In this document: positions 54,568 to 63,663 of the stretch, piece by piece
Layout of the letters: every line of letters begins with the position of its first letter
Position numbering within the stretch: the stretch's first letter is position 1
From: Lachnospiraceae bacterium
GTDB lineage: Bacteria > Bacillota > Clostridia > Lachnospirales > Lachnospiraceae
Length of the DNA stretch: 64,000 nt
Direction of reading: 5' to 3'
Assembly (NCBI GenBank): GCA_015056815.1
Contig: SVFN01000009.1
Location: 65,172-129,171, forward strand
Program-made: the position numbers and the translations under genes
Notes under the pieces: model-generated
What the model was told of the DNA's origin: nothing
Database searches by the model: none
The model's input: the letters and a program-made list of their open reading frames with translations, nothing else

Positions 54568-55834
54568 AAATATCCTGTTGGCACTTACGGGATTACGAAG
54601 CAATAAAATGCGGACACTTCTCACGATGCTTGGGATCATCATAGGAATCGCATCGGTGATCTCGATTATGACAGTGGGAAATTCCCTGAATACCTCCATT
54701 GTCACTTCGATGCAGGAGATGGGCGCAAAAAATCTGACTGTGGGCGTAAAGCAGAAAAGCAACAGTGGAGAGAGCAATGCGAACGGAATGAATTTTGGCG
54801 CAGGGTTCAGGCGTTCTATCTCGCCGGAGGATTATATAACGGATGAGATGATCGACGAGCTGAAGAAATCATACGGGGAGCAGATTCAGACGATCTCCTT
54901 CTCGGAGTCTGCCGGGGATGGTACGGCACAAAGCGGATCAGCCTATGCAAATGTCACGATATCGGGAGTTAATCAGGGGTATGTCGAAACGAATGAGCAG
55001 ACGATCCTGGCTGGCAGGAATCTGTTACAGATCGATCAGGAAAAAGGGAAAAATGTGGCAGTCGTTTCCGATAAACTGGTGGAAAGCATCTTTGGTGAAA
55101 ATTATAAGGAAGCAGTGGGCAACACCGTAGATGTAAAGATCGATAATAAATATATAACTTATACGATCATCGGAGTCTATCAATATACTTCAGAGGACTT
55201 TGACTCTTCCTCGGATGAGGATATTACGACGGAAATCTATATACCTTATGAAACAGCCAAAAAGCAGAATCATTCCGAGGAAGGATATACCCAGTTTACG
55301 ATCGTGACAACGACAGACACCGATAATGAGACCTTTATGCAGGAGGTAAAAACGTTTTTAAACCATTATTACAGCAACAATGAATCCTGTGAGATCAGTG
55401 TGACGAGCATGGAGGAAATGCTTACGACCATGACGGACATGCTTTCCACGATTTCGATCGCGATCTCGATCATTGCAGGGATCTCGCTTCTGGTAGGGGG
55501 AATCGGTGTTATGAACATTATGCTGGTCTCCATTACGGAAAGAACGAGGGAAATCGGCACAAGAAAAGCGTTAGGCGCCACAAACGGATCGATCAGACTT
55601 CAGTTTATCGTGGAGTCGATCGTCATCTGTGTGATCGGAGGAATGCTCGGAATCCTTTTAGGGATCGGGATCGGAAGTGTGGCATCGGATATGCTTGGAT
55701 ACAGTGCAGCACCGTCTGTTGCTGGAATTCTGTTTTCTGTTGGATTTTCTGCATTTATCGGTGTGTTCTTCGGCTATTATCCGGCCAACAAAGCAGCGAA
55801 GCTGAATCCGATCGATGCCCTTCGTTATGAATAG
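54554..55834 (+). CDS. MacB-type ABC transporter permease
   Basis: A 426-residue permease with four membrane helices: one at the N-terminus (about 20-45; MRTLLTMLGIIIGIASVISI), a large extracellular MacB-type periplasmic core (about 55-285), and three C-terminal helices (about 295-425; IAGISLLVGGIGVMNIMLV). The C-terminal motif RTREIGTRKALGATNGSIRLQF is diagnostic. The ATG at 54554 lies after AAGGTGAGG; an upstream in-frame start would overlap the ATPase further. Confidence 0.95.
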   Translation: MLIVENILLALTGLRSNKMRTLLTMLGIIIGIASVISIMTVGNSLNTSIVTSMQEMGAKNLTVGVKQKSNSGESNANGMNFGAGFRRSISPEDYITDEMIDELKKSYGEQIQTISFSESAGDGTAQSGSAYANVTISGVNQGYVETNEQTILAGRNLLQIDQEKGKNVAVVSDKLVESIFGENYKEAVGNTVDVKIDNKYITYTIIGVYQYTSEDFDSSSDEDITTEIYIPYETAKKQNHSEEGYTQFTIVTTTDTDNETFMQEVKTFLNHYYSNNESCEISVTSMEEMLTTMTDMLSTISIAISIIAGISLLVGGIGVMNIMLVSITERTREIGTRKALGATNGSIRLQFIVESIVICVIGGMLGILLGIGIGSVASDMLGYSAAPSVAGILFSVGFSAFIGVFFGYYPANKAAKLNPIDALRYE

Positions 55835-55846
55835 AGAAAACAAAAG

Positions 55847-55895
55847 ATACATGATGTGGACAGTCTTTTTAAAAACCCAACATCATGTATTTTTT
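55847..55895 (+). terminator. Terminator after the efflux operon
   Basis: ATACATGATGT (55847-55857) pairs with ACATCATGTAT (55880-55890), a perfect 11-bp stem followed by TTTTTT. Both arms resemble those of the hairpin after fakB. Confidence 0.85.
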
Positions 55896-55896
55896 G

Positions 55897-55924
55897 TTGA
55901 AAAAAATGAAATTTGTGCTATAAT
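55897..55924 (+). promoter_or_regulatory. Promoter of parEC
   Basis: TTGAAA (55897-55902), 16-base spacer, TATAAT (55919-55924), immediately after the preceding terminator. Confidence 0.8.
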
Positions 55925-55989
55925 ACATTCTGTATGATTATCTAAAAAGGATAAATCTGGCCTATTATCAAACAGAGAGGATTTTCAGT

Positions 55990-57912
55990 ATGTCTAAGAA
56001 AGAGACCTACGGGGCTGAGAGCATAACAGTTCTGGAGGGGCTTGAAGCGGTACGCCTGCGCCCCGGTATGTATATAGGAAGTGTTTCGACCAAGGGTTTG
56101 AACCACCTGGTATATGAGATCGTGGATAATTCGGTGGATGAACATCTGGCGGGGTATTGCACACAGATCAACGTGACGCTGGAGAAGGATGGCTCTGCCA
56201 CCGTTTCGGACAACGGGCGTGGGATACCGATCGATCTGCACGAAAAAGGAGTCAGTGCGGAGCGTGTTGTATTTACTACGCTTCATGCCGGAGGCAAATT
56301 TGATGATTCTGTCTATAAGACCAGCGGTGGTCTTCACGGGGTGGGCTCCTCTGTCGTGAATGCGCTTTCCACCCGCATGACAGTCAGAGTCAGCCGCGAC
56401 GGCAATATCTATGAAGATAAATATGAGAGAGGCAATCCGGTACAAAAGCTGGAAAAAGGACTGTTACCTGTCGTCGGCAGATCCAGACAGACGGGGACTT
56501 GCATCAATTTCCTGCCGGATGATACGATCTTTGACAAGACATATTTTAAAGCGGAGGATATCAAGAGCCGTCTGCATGAGACCGCTTATCTGAATCCGGC
56601 GCTGCATATCCATTTTGAGGATCAAAGACAGGATACGCCTGATATTCAGGATTTTCATGAGCCGGAAGGCATTGTCGGCTTTGTCAAACAGATGAATAAA
56701 GCCAAAGAGACCGTGCATGATGTGGTCTATTTTTCCGGTGAGAGTGAAGGGATCACGGTGGAGGCGGCATTCCAGTATGTGAATGAATTTCATGAGAATG
56801 TTCTGGGCTTTTGCAACAATATCTACAATGCGGAGGGCGGCACACACCTGACCGGCTTCAAATCCGCATTTACTAATACGATCAACAACTACGCCAGAGA
56901 GTTAAACATCTTAAAAGAAAAAGATGTAAACTTTACCGGTACGGATGTCAGAAACGGCATGACGGCAGTCGTCTCCATCAAGCATCCGGATCCGAGATTT
57001 GAAGGGCAGACCAAGACGAAATTAGATAACCAGGATGCTTCCAAGGTGGTCAGCAAGGTCACTTCCGAGGAAATCGTACGTTTCTTCGACCGCAATCTGG
57101 ATACCCTGAAAAATGTGATCGGCTGCGCGGAGAAGGCGGCGAAAATCCGCAAATCCGAGGAGAAGGCCAAGACCAATATGCTGACGAAGCAGAAATATTC
57201 GTTCGATTCCAACGGCAAGCTTGCCAACTGCGAATCCAAGGATCCCTCCAAATGTGAGATCTTCATCGTAGAGGGAGACAGCGCGGGCGGTTCTGCCAAG
57301 ACGGCAAGAAACCGTATGTACCAGGCAATCCTTCCGATCCGGGGCAAGATCCTGAATGTGGAGAAGGCCAGCATCGACAAGGTGCTTGCCAATGCCGAGA
57401 TCAAGACGATGATCAATGCTTTCGGCTGCGGGTTCTCCGAAGGCTACGGCAATGATTTTGATATCACGAAGCTGCGCTATGATAAGATCATCATCATGGC
57501 AGATGCCGATGTGGATGGTGCGCATATCTGTACCCTTCTGCTGACATTGTTTTACCGGTTCATGCCGGAGCTGATCATGGAGGGGCATGTGTATATTGCG
57601 ATGCCGCCGTTATATAAAGTGATGCCTTCCAGAGGCAGTGAGCAGTATCTTTATGACGACAGGGCACTGGAGAAATACCGTAAGACGCATAAAGGCGCCT
57701 TTACGCTACAACGTTACAAAGGTCTTGGTGAAATGGACGCAGATCAGCTCTGGGAGACGACGTTAGATCCCGAACGCAGGCTTTTAAAGCAGGTGGAGAT
57801 TGAGGACAGTATGCTGGCAAGCAATATTACGGAGCTTCTGATGGGAAATGAAGTTCCCCCGCGCAAGGCATATATTTATGAACACGCGACAGATGCGTTA
57901 TTAGATGTGTAA
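55990..57912 (+). CDS. parE: Type IIA topoisomerase subunit B (ParE-like)
   Basis: ATPase subunit of topoisomerase IV, which unlinks sister chromosomes. The 640-residue protein has the GHKL ATPase (LEAVRLRPGMYIG, DNGRGIPIDLH, GGLHGVGSSVVNAL), the transducer domain, and the Toprim domain (EIFIVEGDSAGGSAK, ADADVDGAHI). GyrB and ParE are hard to tell apart at this length; the call rests on the partner A subunit lacking a GyrA box and on the location away from dnaN-recF. The intergenic distance to parC is 13 bases. Some annotation would call it a second gyrB. Confidence 0.88.
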   Translation: MSKKETYGAESITVLEGLEAVRLRPGMYIGSVSTKGLNHLVYEIVDNSVDEHLAGYCTQINVTLEKDGSATVSDNGRGIPIDLHEKGVSAERVVFTTLHAGGKFDDSVYKTSGGLHGVGSSVVNALSTRMTVRVSRDGNIYEDKYERGNPVQKLEKGLLPVVGRSRQTGTCINFLPDDTIFDKTYFKAEDIKSRLHETAYLNPALHIHFEDQRQDTPDIQDFHEPEGIVGFVKQMNKAKETVHDVVYFSGESEGITVEAAFQYVNEFHENVLGFCNNIYNAEGGTHLTGFKSAFTNTINNYARELNILKEKDVNFTGTDVRNGMTAVVSIKHPDPRFEGQTKTKLDNQDASKVVSKVTSEEIVRFFDRNLDTLKNVIGCAEKAAKIRKSEEKAKTNMLTKQKYSFDSNGKLANCESKDPSKCEIFIVEGDSAGGSAKTARNRMYQAILPIRGKILNVEKASIDKVLANAEIKTMINAFGCGFSEGYGNDFDITKLRYDKIIIMADADVDGAHICTLLLTLFYRFMPELIMEGHVYIAMPPLYKVMPSRGSEQYLYDDRALEKYRKTHKGAFTLQRYKGLGEMDADQLWETTLDPERRLLKQVEIEDSMLASNITELLMGNEVPPRKAYIYEHATDALLDV

Positions 57913-57925
57913 GGCAGGTTAAAAG

Positions 57926-60166
57926 ATGGAAGACAGAATCTTAAAAACCGAATATTCCGATGTCATGGAGCAGTCTTATATCGACTATGCCATGAGCGTT
58001 ATCATCGCAAGAGCACTTCCGGATGTGCGGGATGGTCTCAAACCGGTACAAAGAAGAACTCTTTATGATATGTACGAACTGGGGATCCGCTATGACAGAC
58101 CCTACCGTAAAAGTGCCCGTATCGTCGGTGATACCATGGGTAAATATCATCCGCATGGTGACAGCTCGATCTATGAAGCACTGGTGGTCATGAGCCAGGA
58201 GTTTAAAAAGGGATTGCCTTTGGTGGACGGGCACGGTAATTTCGGCTCGATAGAAGGAGACGGAGCCGCTGCAATGCGATATACGGAAGCCAGACTGCAG
58301 AAGATCACGCAGGAAGCGTATCTTGCGGATCTGGATAAAGATGTGGTGGACTTTGTGCCGAACTTTGATGAGACGGAAAGAGAACCGAGTGTACTTCCCG
58401 TCAAGGTTCCCAACATCCTCATCAATGGTGCGGAAGGAATTGCGGTCGGTATGGCCACCTCGATCCCGCCTCACAATCTGGGTGAAGTGATCGATGCGGT
58501 CAAAGCCTATATGCTGAATGAGAACATCACGACCAGAGAACTGTTAAAATATGTAAAAGGACCGGATTTCCCGACCGGCGGGATCGTCTGCAATAAAGAC
58601 GAGCTGCTTTCCATTTACGAGACCGGAAGCGGGAAGCTGAAACTCCGCGGCAAGGTAGATGTGGAGAAGGGAAAGGGCGGCAAACAGCTTGTTGTCATCT
58701 CCGAGATCCCTTATACCATGATCGGTGCGGGCATCAGCAAGTTTTTAATGGATGTGGCCGCATTGGCGGAGAGCAAAAAGACTACAGACGTTGTGGATAT
58801 CAGTAACCAGTCCTCCAAAGAGGGGATCCGTATCGTCATCGAGCTTAAAAAAGATGCGGATGCGGACAATTTCATTAATATGCTGTATAAAAAGACCCGT
58901 CTGGAGGATACCTTCGGCGTCAACATGCTGGCAGTCAGCGAAGGCAGACCGGAGACAATGGGACTGAAGCAGATGCTTGCAAGCTGTGTGAAGTTCCAGT
59001 TTGAAGTAAATACGCGCAAATATACGAATCTGTTAGCGAAAGAGCGGGAACGCAGGGAAGTGCAGGAGGGTCTCATAAAGGCCTGCAATGTGATCGACCT
59101 GATCATCGAGATCTTGAGAGGCTCCAAGGACAGAACGATGGCAAAGGCCTGTCTGGTGGACGGTGTGACGGACGGGATCCGGTTTAAATCCAAAGGATCC
59201 AAGATCATGGCCGAGCAGCTTCATTTTACAGAGAGACAGGCCAATGCGATCCTGGAGATGCGTCTGTACAAACTGATCGGTCTGGAGATCGAAGCGTTGA
59301 TGAAAGAGCATGATGAGACACTGTCCAACATCTACCGATATGAGGATATTCTGGATCGGCGTGACTCTATGGCACAGGTGATCATCAACGAACTGGATGC
59401 GATCAAAAAAGAATTTGGCAGAAAACGACGTACAGTGATCACCAATGCAGAGGAAGCGGTGTATGAGGAGAAAAAGCAGGAAGAAATGCAGCTCATCTGC
59501 CTGGTGGACCGCTTCGGGTATGCGAGATGTATCGATCTGCCCACCTATGAACGCAACAAAGAAACGGCAGATGCCGAGAATAAATATGTGGTACTTTGTA
59601 AAAATACGGGCAGGCTCTGTGTTTTTACCAATACAGGGATCCTGCATACGATGAAGATCTCGGATATTCCGTTCGGTAAATTCAGGGATAAGGGAGTGCC
59701 GCTTGACAATATCAGTCAGTATGATTCCGGGACAGAGCGGATCGTGCTGATCTCTTCCCAGTCAGAGTTAAATCTCTACCGTCTCGTATTTGTGACGGCG
59801 CAGGCAATGTGCAAGGTCGTGGATGGCGGCGAATTTGATGTCAGCAAGCGCACGGTGGCGTCCACCAAGCTGTCTGAGGGGGATGAGGTCATAAGCGTCA
59901 GTGCGATCAAAGAACAGACCGGTATCGTACTACGCACAGCACAGGGGTATTTCCTGCGTTTTGATCTGTCGGAGATCCCGGAGAAGAAAAAAGCGGCGAT
60001 CGGTGTCAGGGGCATGAAGCTAGGGAAAGATGATGCCGTGGAAGAAGTCTATTATATGCAAAGCCAGGTGCCCGGTTCGATCACCTATAAAGAGCATGAG
60101 ATCGAACTGAATAAACTGAGACTTGGAAAAAGAGATACGAAAGGTGTAAAGGTAAGATTATCATGA
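57926..60166 (+). CDS. parC: Type IIA topoisomerase subunit A (ParC-like)
   Basis: DNA-cleaving subunit of topoisomerase IV. Tyr119 in AMRYTEARL is the catalytic tyrosine. The quinolone-contact residues are Ser80 and Glu84 (HGDSSIYEAL), the sensitive form. The C-terminal beta-pinwheel (about residues 510-740) shows no GyrA box (QRRGGRG-like), which argues for ParC over GyrA; the 746-residue length also falls short of most GyrA. The stop codon overlaps the next start (ATGA). Confidence 0.9.
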   Translation: MEDRILKTEYSDVMEQSYIDYAMSVIIARALPDVRDGLKPVQRRTLYDMYELGIRYDRPYRKSARIVGDTMGKYHPHGDSSIYEALVVMSQEFKKGLPLVDGHGNFGSIEGDGAAAMRYTEARLQKITQEAYLADLDKDVVDFVPNFDETEREPSVLPVKVPNILINGAEGIAVGMATSIPPHNLGEVIDAVKAYMLNENITTRELLKYVKGPDFPTGGIVCNKDELLSIYETGSGKLKLRGKVDVEKGKGGKQLVVISEIPYTMIGAGISKFLMDVAALAESKKTTDVVDISNQSSKEGIRIVIELKKDADADNFINMLYKKTRLEDTFGVNMLAVSEGRPETMGLKQMLASCVKFQFEVNTRKYTNLLAKERERREVQEGLIKACNVIDLIIEILRGSKDRTMAKACLVDGVTDGIRFKSKGSKIMAEQLHFTERQANAILEMRLYKLIGLEIEALMKEHDETLSNIYRYEDILDRRDSMAQVIINELDAIKKEFGRKRRTVITNAEEAVYEEKKQEEMQLICLVDRFGYARCIDLPTYERNKETADAENKYVVLCKNTGRLCVFTNTGILHTMKISDIPFGKFRDKGVPLDNISQYDSGTERIVLISSQSELNLYRLVFVTAQAMCKVVDGGEFDVSKRTVASTKLSEGDEVISVSAIKEQTGIVLRTAQGYFLRFDLSEIPEKKKAAIGVRGMKLGKDDAVEEVYYMQSQVPGSITYKEHEIELNKLRLGKRDTKGVKVRLS

Positions 60167-60720
60167 GAGTGATCGCAGGAACGGCAAGAAGCCTTCAGTT
60201 AGAAACACCACAGGGGCTGGATACGAGACCTACGACGGATCGGATCAAAGAAACACTGTTTAATATCCTGCAGTTTGACCTGCCGCAAGCAAGATTTTTA
60301 GATCTGTTTGCCGGAAGCGGCGCGATCGGAATCGAAGCACTCAGCCGCGGGGCGGCTGAAGCTGTGTTTGTCGAAAATGAGAAAACAGCGGTCGGATGTA
60401 TGGAGCGAAATCTGGCACATACTCATCTGGAGAAGAAAGGGAAGGTCTTGAAACAAGATGTATTTGTGGCACTCCAGATGCTGGAGTACAAGGGTGCATT
60501 TGATATCATTTTCATGGATCCGCCCTATCATCATGAGCTGGAACAGAGAGTATTGGAGTATCTGACGATGTCTTCTCTTGCCACGCCGGATACGCTGATC
60601 ATTTTTGAAGCGGCACTGGATACGCAGATCGGTTTTCTGGATAAGCTGGGTTATGAGCTTGTGAAGGAAAAATGCTATAAGACAAATAAACATGTTTTCT
60701 GTCGCAAAATCGCAAAATAA
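60163..60720 (+). CDS. rsmD: 16S rRNA (guanine(966)-N(2))-methyltransferase RsmD
   Basis: Methylates G966 of 16S rRNA with S-adenosylmethionine. The 185-residue protein has TRPTTDRIKETLFNIL, the SAM-binding FLDLFAGSGAIGIEALSRGA and the catalytic MDPPYH. It overlaps parC by 4 bases, so it is translated with it. The rsmD-coaD pair matches ylbH-ylbI of Bacillus; fusion of this pair to a topoisomerase operon is the local variation. Confidence 0.96.
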   Translation: MRVIAGTARSLQLETPQGLDTRPTTDRIKETLFNILQFDLPQARFLDLFAGSGAIGIEALSRGAAEAVFVENEKTAVGCMERNLAHTHLEKKGKVLKQDVFVALQMLEYKGAFDIIFMDPPYHHELEQRVLEYLTMSSLATPDTLIIFEAALDTQIGFLDKLGYELVKEKCYKTNKHVFCRKIAK

Positions 60721-60780
60721 ATCAGAACGCCGTATCAAGAAAGAGCGGATACGGAACTTAACAGTATAGGAGTTGGTAAA

Positions 60781-61263
60781 ATGAAAGCAGTATATCCTGG
60801 CAGCTTTGATCCCATGACTTACGGGCATATGGATATCATTAAGCGTGCTTCCGAAATTTTTGATGAATTGACCGTAAGTGTTTTGAATAATGTCAGTAAG
60901 AAGGCATTGTTTAGTGTCGAGGAAAGGGTAGCGATCTTAAAAGAGGCCACAAAAGACATGCCAAATGTCAGAATAGATTCCTTCAGCGGCCTTTTGATCG
61001 ATTATGCCAAAGCAAACGATATCCATGTGGTCGTAAGGGGGCTTAGAGCCATCACAGATTTTGAATATGAATTACAGACGGCACAGACGAACCGGATGCT
61101 GTCAAAAGGCGCAGTAGACACTATGTTTCTTACCACGTCACTGGAATATGCTTACCTGAGTTCTTCCAGTGTGAAGGAGATTGCTGCATTCGGAGGAGAC
61201 ATTTCACCTTGTGTTCCAAACTTTGTTGCAGATTTGATCAATGTGAAGTATAATAGAGCGTAG
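60781..61263 (+). CDS. coaD: Pantetheine-phosphate adenylyltransferase
   Basis: Makes dephospho-CoA from 4'-phosphopantetheine and ATP. The 160-residue nucleotidyltransferase begins [20 protein letters not shown], with the T/HxGH element (YGHM) and the later [18 protein letters not shown]. Standard length. It lies 60 bases after rsmD and 17 bases before a coiled-coil gene. Confidence 0.97.
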   Translation: MKAVYPGSFDPMTYGHMDIIKRASEIFDELTVSVLNNVSKKALFSVEERVAILKEATKDMPNVRIDSFSGLLIDYAKANDIHVVVRGLRAITDFEYELQTAQTNRMLSKGAVDTMFLTTSLEYAYLSSSSVKEIAAFGGDISPCVPNFVADLINVKYNRA

Positions 61264-61280
61264 TAAATAGGGAGGTACGT

Positions 61281-61904
61281 ATGAGCAGCAGAATTGAACA
61301 GTTAATTGATGAGATTGAAGAATTTATCGAACAATGTCCGTATGCAAAATTTTCGAACGATGTGATCCGGGTCAATAAAGAAGAATTGCAGGAGCTTTTA
61401 CGGGAGCTTCGTATGAAAACACCTGATGAGATCAAGCGTTATCAGAAGATCATTTCCCAGAAGGAAGCGATCTTAAAAGACGCGCGTGAAAAGGCACAGC
61501 AGATGGTCAATGAGGCGGCCGCCCAGACGTCGGAACTGATGAGCGAGCACGAGATTGTGCAGCAGGCTTATGCGAGGGCAAATCAGATTGTTGCGCTTGC
61601 AACGAATCAGGCACAGGAGATTTTGGATAATGCCACAAGAGATGCCAACGCCATGAAAGAGGCTGCTGTACAGTATACCGATGACATTCTGGGCAATGTT
61701 GAGAATATTCTGGATCATTCCATTGATGTGGCCCAGGCCAAATACGATAATCTGATCGCATCCTTACAGAATTGTCATTCGATCGTGGTTTCCAACCGTG
61801 CGGAATTATCACCTCCGACCGAAGAGGTTTTACCGGCGCAGGAGACACAGAATGATGAGAACACATCAGAAGAAGGCGAAAAGGGCGGTCTTGATCTTAT
61901 ATAA
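61281..61904 (+). CDS. Conserved coiled-coil protein, ATP synthase b-subunit-like
   Basis: A 207-residue cytosolic protein not assigned to a function. The first 60 residues form a short helical domain (IEQLIDEIEEFIEQCPYAKF), followed by a long alanine-rich coiled coil (about 70-160; AREKAQQMVNEAAAQTSEL) like that of DivIVA or F-type b subunits, and an acidic disordered tail (EEVLPAQETQNDENTSEEGE). No membrane helix. The same gene stands next to coaD in related clostridia as far as I recall. A role in cell-end or division organisation is inference. GGGAGG precedes the ATG. Confidence 0.8.
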   Translation: MSSRIEQLIDEIEEFIEQCPYAKFSNDVIRVNKEELQELLRELRMKTPDEIKRYQKIISQKEAILKDAREKAQQMVNEAAAQTSELMSEHEIVQQAYARANQIVALATNQAQEILDNATRDANAMKEAAVQYTDDILGNVENILDHSIDVAQAKYDNLIASLQNCHSIVVSNRAELSPPTEEVLPAQETQNDENTSEEGEKGGLDLI

Positions 61905-62784
61905 CAGATAGAGTAAGATACAAAACAGTTATGCTGCATAGAATTATTTTATGCAGCATATATTTTTTGATGGAAAGATCCGTCCCTCTTAAAAAACGGA
62001 TCGTCTGAAACAGGCAGCAAAGGCCGTTCAGACAGAGCGCGGCCTGAACCGGGAGAAGCCTTTGCGACAGACTGATCTGTCCGGAGGAAAGTAAGGCCTC
62101 GAACTCCGTAAGTCCCCCTGTGATCTCCAAAAGCATGTGGCAAAACAGTCCTGCCAACGGTCTGTTACGAAGCAGAGAGTGTGGAAACCAGACGAGAACG
62201 TTAAAAAGGATCATATATCCGCCGAGCGATCCGATCTGGAGCAGCCCTGTATTGATGGCATCATCGAGAGCGAACGCAAATGTCCGCAGCGAGAGGCTTG
62301 GAACGGATAGCTTACTGACAGTAAAGACAGAAGAATTTGCGTGACAGATTTTTGGGCCATAGACGGTATAACGTAAAAACAGTCCGTAAAAAAGCGGTAT
62401 TCCAAACTGTACAAATAACAGAAAGGGCAAGGACTTGTCAGGCAGAAGCGTGGGACAGACGAAACTCAGATAATAGACAGGACCGATATTGTTGGTAAAG
62501 CTGAGCAGATACTGTGCTTCCTCACGCGTGATCGCTTTTTTGCGGTAGAGATCGCACGTCACCTTACTTCCCATCGGAAATCCGCAAAGAAAGCCGATGC
62601 AGATGGCAAAGATCATTTCCCGCTTTATGCGAAAGACAGGTTCCAGAAAAGGATAAACGGGTTGCAGGATCCGGTTTTCCAGATTCAGGTTCAGGATGAG
62701 ATTGGAAAAGATCATGAATGGCAGGAGGGCGGGGATCATATTCCGATACCACGCCAAAAGTCCGAGAGCGGCGTATTCTTTCAT
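61897..62784 (-). CDS. ylbJ: YlbJ/SpoVV-type nucleoside-recognition (Gate) membrane protein
   Basis: In Bacillus, SpoVV (YlbJ) moves dipicolinic acid across the outer forespore membrane. The 295-residue protein has about eight membrane helices and the Gate-type motifs PALLPFMIFSNLI, GFLCGFPMGSKVTCDLY, SFTNNIGPVYYLSF and GSLGGYMILFNVLVWF. It is shorter than the Bacillus protein (about 400 residues). Being next to rsmD-coaD reproduces the Bacillus ylbH-ylbI-ylbJ order but on the opposite strand. Its stop lies 8 bases inside the convergent coiled-coil gene. AAAGGA precedes the ATG. Confidence 0.88.
   Translation of the reverse strand: MKEYAALGLLAWYRNMIPALLPFMIFSNLILNLNLENRILQPVYPFLEPVFRIKREMIFAICIGFLCGFPMGSKVTCDLYRKKAITREEAQYLLSFTNNIGPVYYLSFVCPTLLPDKSLPFLLFVQFGIPLFYGLFLRYTVYGPKICHANSSVFTVSKLSVPSLSLRTFAFALDDAINTGLLQIGSLGGYMILFNVLVWFPHSLLRNRPLAGLFCHMLLEITGGLTEFEALLSSGQISLSQRLLPVQAALCLNGLCCLFQTIRFLRGTDLSIKKYMLHKIILCSITVLYLTLSVI
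61931..61968 (+). terminator. Terminator inside the 3' end of ylbJ
   Basis: ATGCTGCATA (61931-61940) pairs with TATGCAGCAT (61950-61959), followed by ATATTTTTT. It lies within the coding sequence of the convergent minus-strand gene, whose Lys-Tyr-Met-Leu-His codons form the stem. Confidence 0.8.
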
Positions 62785-62883
62785 AGTCAGCGTCCTTTTG
62801 CTTTTTAAGTATGCTACAGCTTAAGGTATATCATAATTTATTACGACAGAAACAGGATTTAGAACCTGAAACCGGAGGAAAAA

Positions 62884-63663
62884 ATGCGATTGGATAAATT
62901 CCTTTCACAACATAATATCGGGACAAGATCAGAAGTGAAAAAGATTCTGAAAAACGGCCGTATCAGGGTAAACGGTGAAATCGTCAAAGCGCCGGAAATG
63001 CAGATTGGTGAGACGGATATCATTCTTGCAGATGAAAGAGTTATCTCGCATCAGGAATTATACTATTATATGTTTCATAAACCGGCAGGCTGTGTCAGCG
63101 CATGTTCTGACAGGGAGCATGAGACGGTTATGGATTATTTTAAGGGCTGTGACAGGTTTGATGAATTATTCCCCGTCGGAAGGCTGGACAAGGATACAGA
63201 GGGACTTTTGATCGTGACAAATGACGGCGATTTTTCACACAGGCTTACCAGCCCGGGAAAACATGTCGAGAAGAGGTATTATTTCCGGTCGGCCGAGCCG
63301 CTTGATGCAGATGCCGTTTCGCGCATGGCACAGGGAATCACCCTTCGGGACGGCACAAAATGCAGTCCGGCCGGGCTTTTGCTTAGGGAGGAAGCGGCTC
63401 ATGATAAAAACGGCTGCCTGTCAGAGGATGCTCTGATAAAATCCGGTGGCGCAAGTATGGCAGAAGGAATCCTTACGATCACGGAGGGAGCGTATCATCA
63501 GGTGAAACGCATGGTGGCTGCCTGTGGTGGTCGTGTTATTTATTTAAAAAGACTGTCGATCGGTAACCTTTCCCTCGATCCCAATCTGGGAAAAGGTGCT
63601 TACCGGGAACTTACGGAGGAAGAAAAATGTCTGGCTATCTCCCCATTTGCAGAGAAGATTTAG
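62884..63663 (+). CDS. Pseudouridine synthase, RsuA/RluB family
   Basis: Isomerises a uridine in rRNA. The 259-residue protein has an N-terminal S4 RNA-binding domain (MRLDKFLSQHNIGTRSEVKK), then FHKPAGCVSA and the catalytic aspartate in GRLDKDTEGLL. The family motif EGAYHQVKRM resembles RsuA's equivalent. There is an unusual insert (about residues 170-190; EEAAHDKNGCLSEDALIKSGG) between the catalytic strands. CGGAGG precedes the ATG. The last 37 bases overlap the next gene. Confidence 0.93.
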   Translation: MRLDKFLSQHNIGTRSEVKKILKNGRIRVNGEIVKAPEMQIGETDIILADERVISHQELYYYMFHKPAGCVSACSDREHETVMDYFKGCDRFDELFPVGRLDKDTEGLLIVTNDGDFSHRLTSPGKHVEKRYYFRSAEPLDADAVSRMAQGITLRDGTKCSPAGLLLREEAAHDKNGCLSEDALIKSGGASMAEGILTITEGAYHQVKRMVAACGGRVIYLKRLSIGNLSLDPNLGKGAYRELTEEEKCLAISPFAEKI

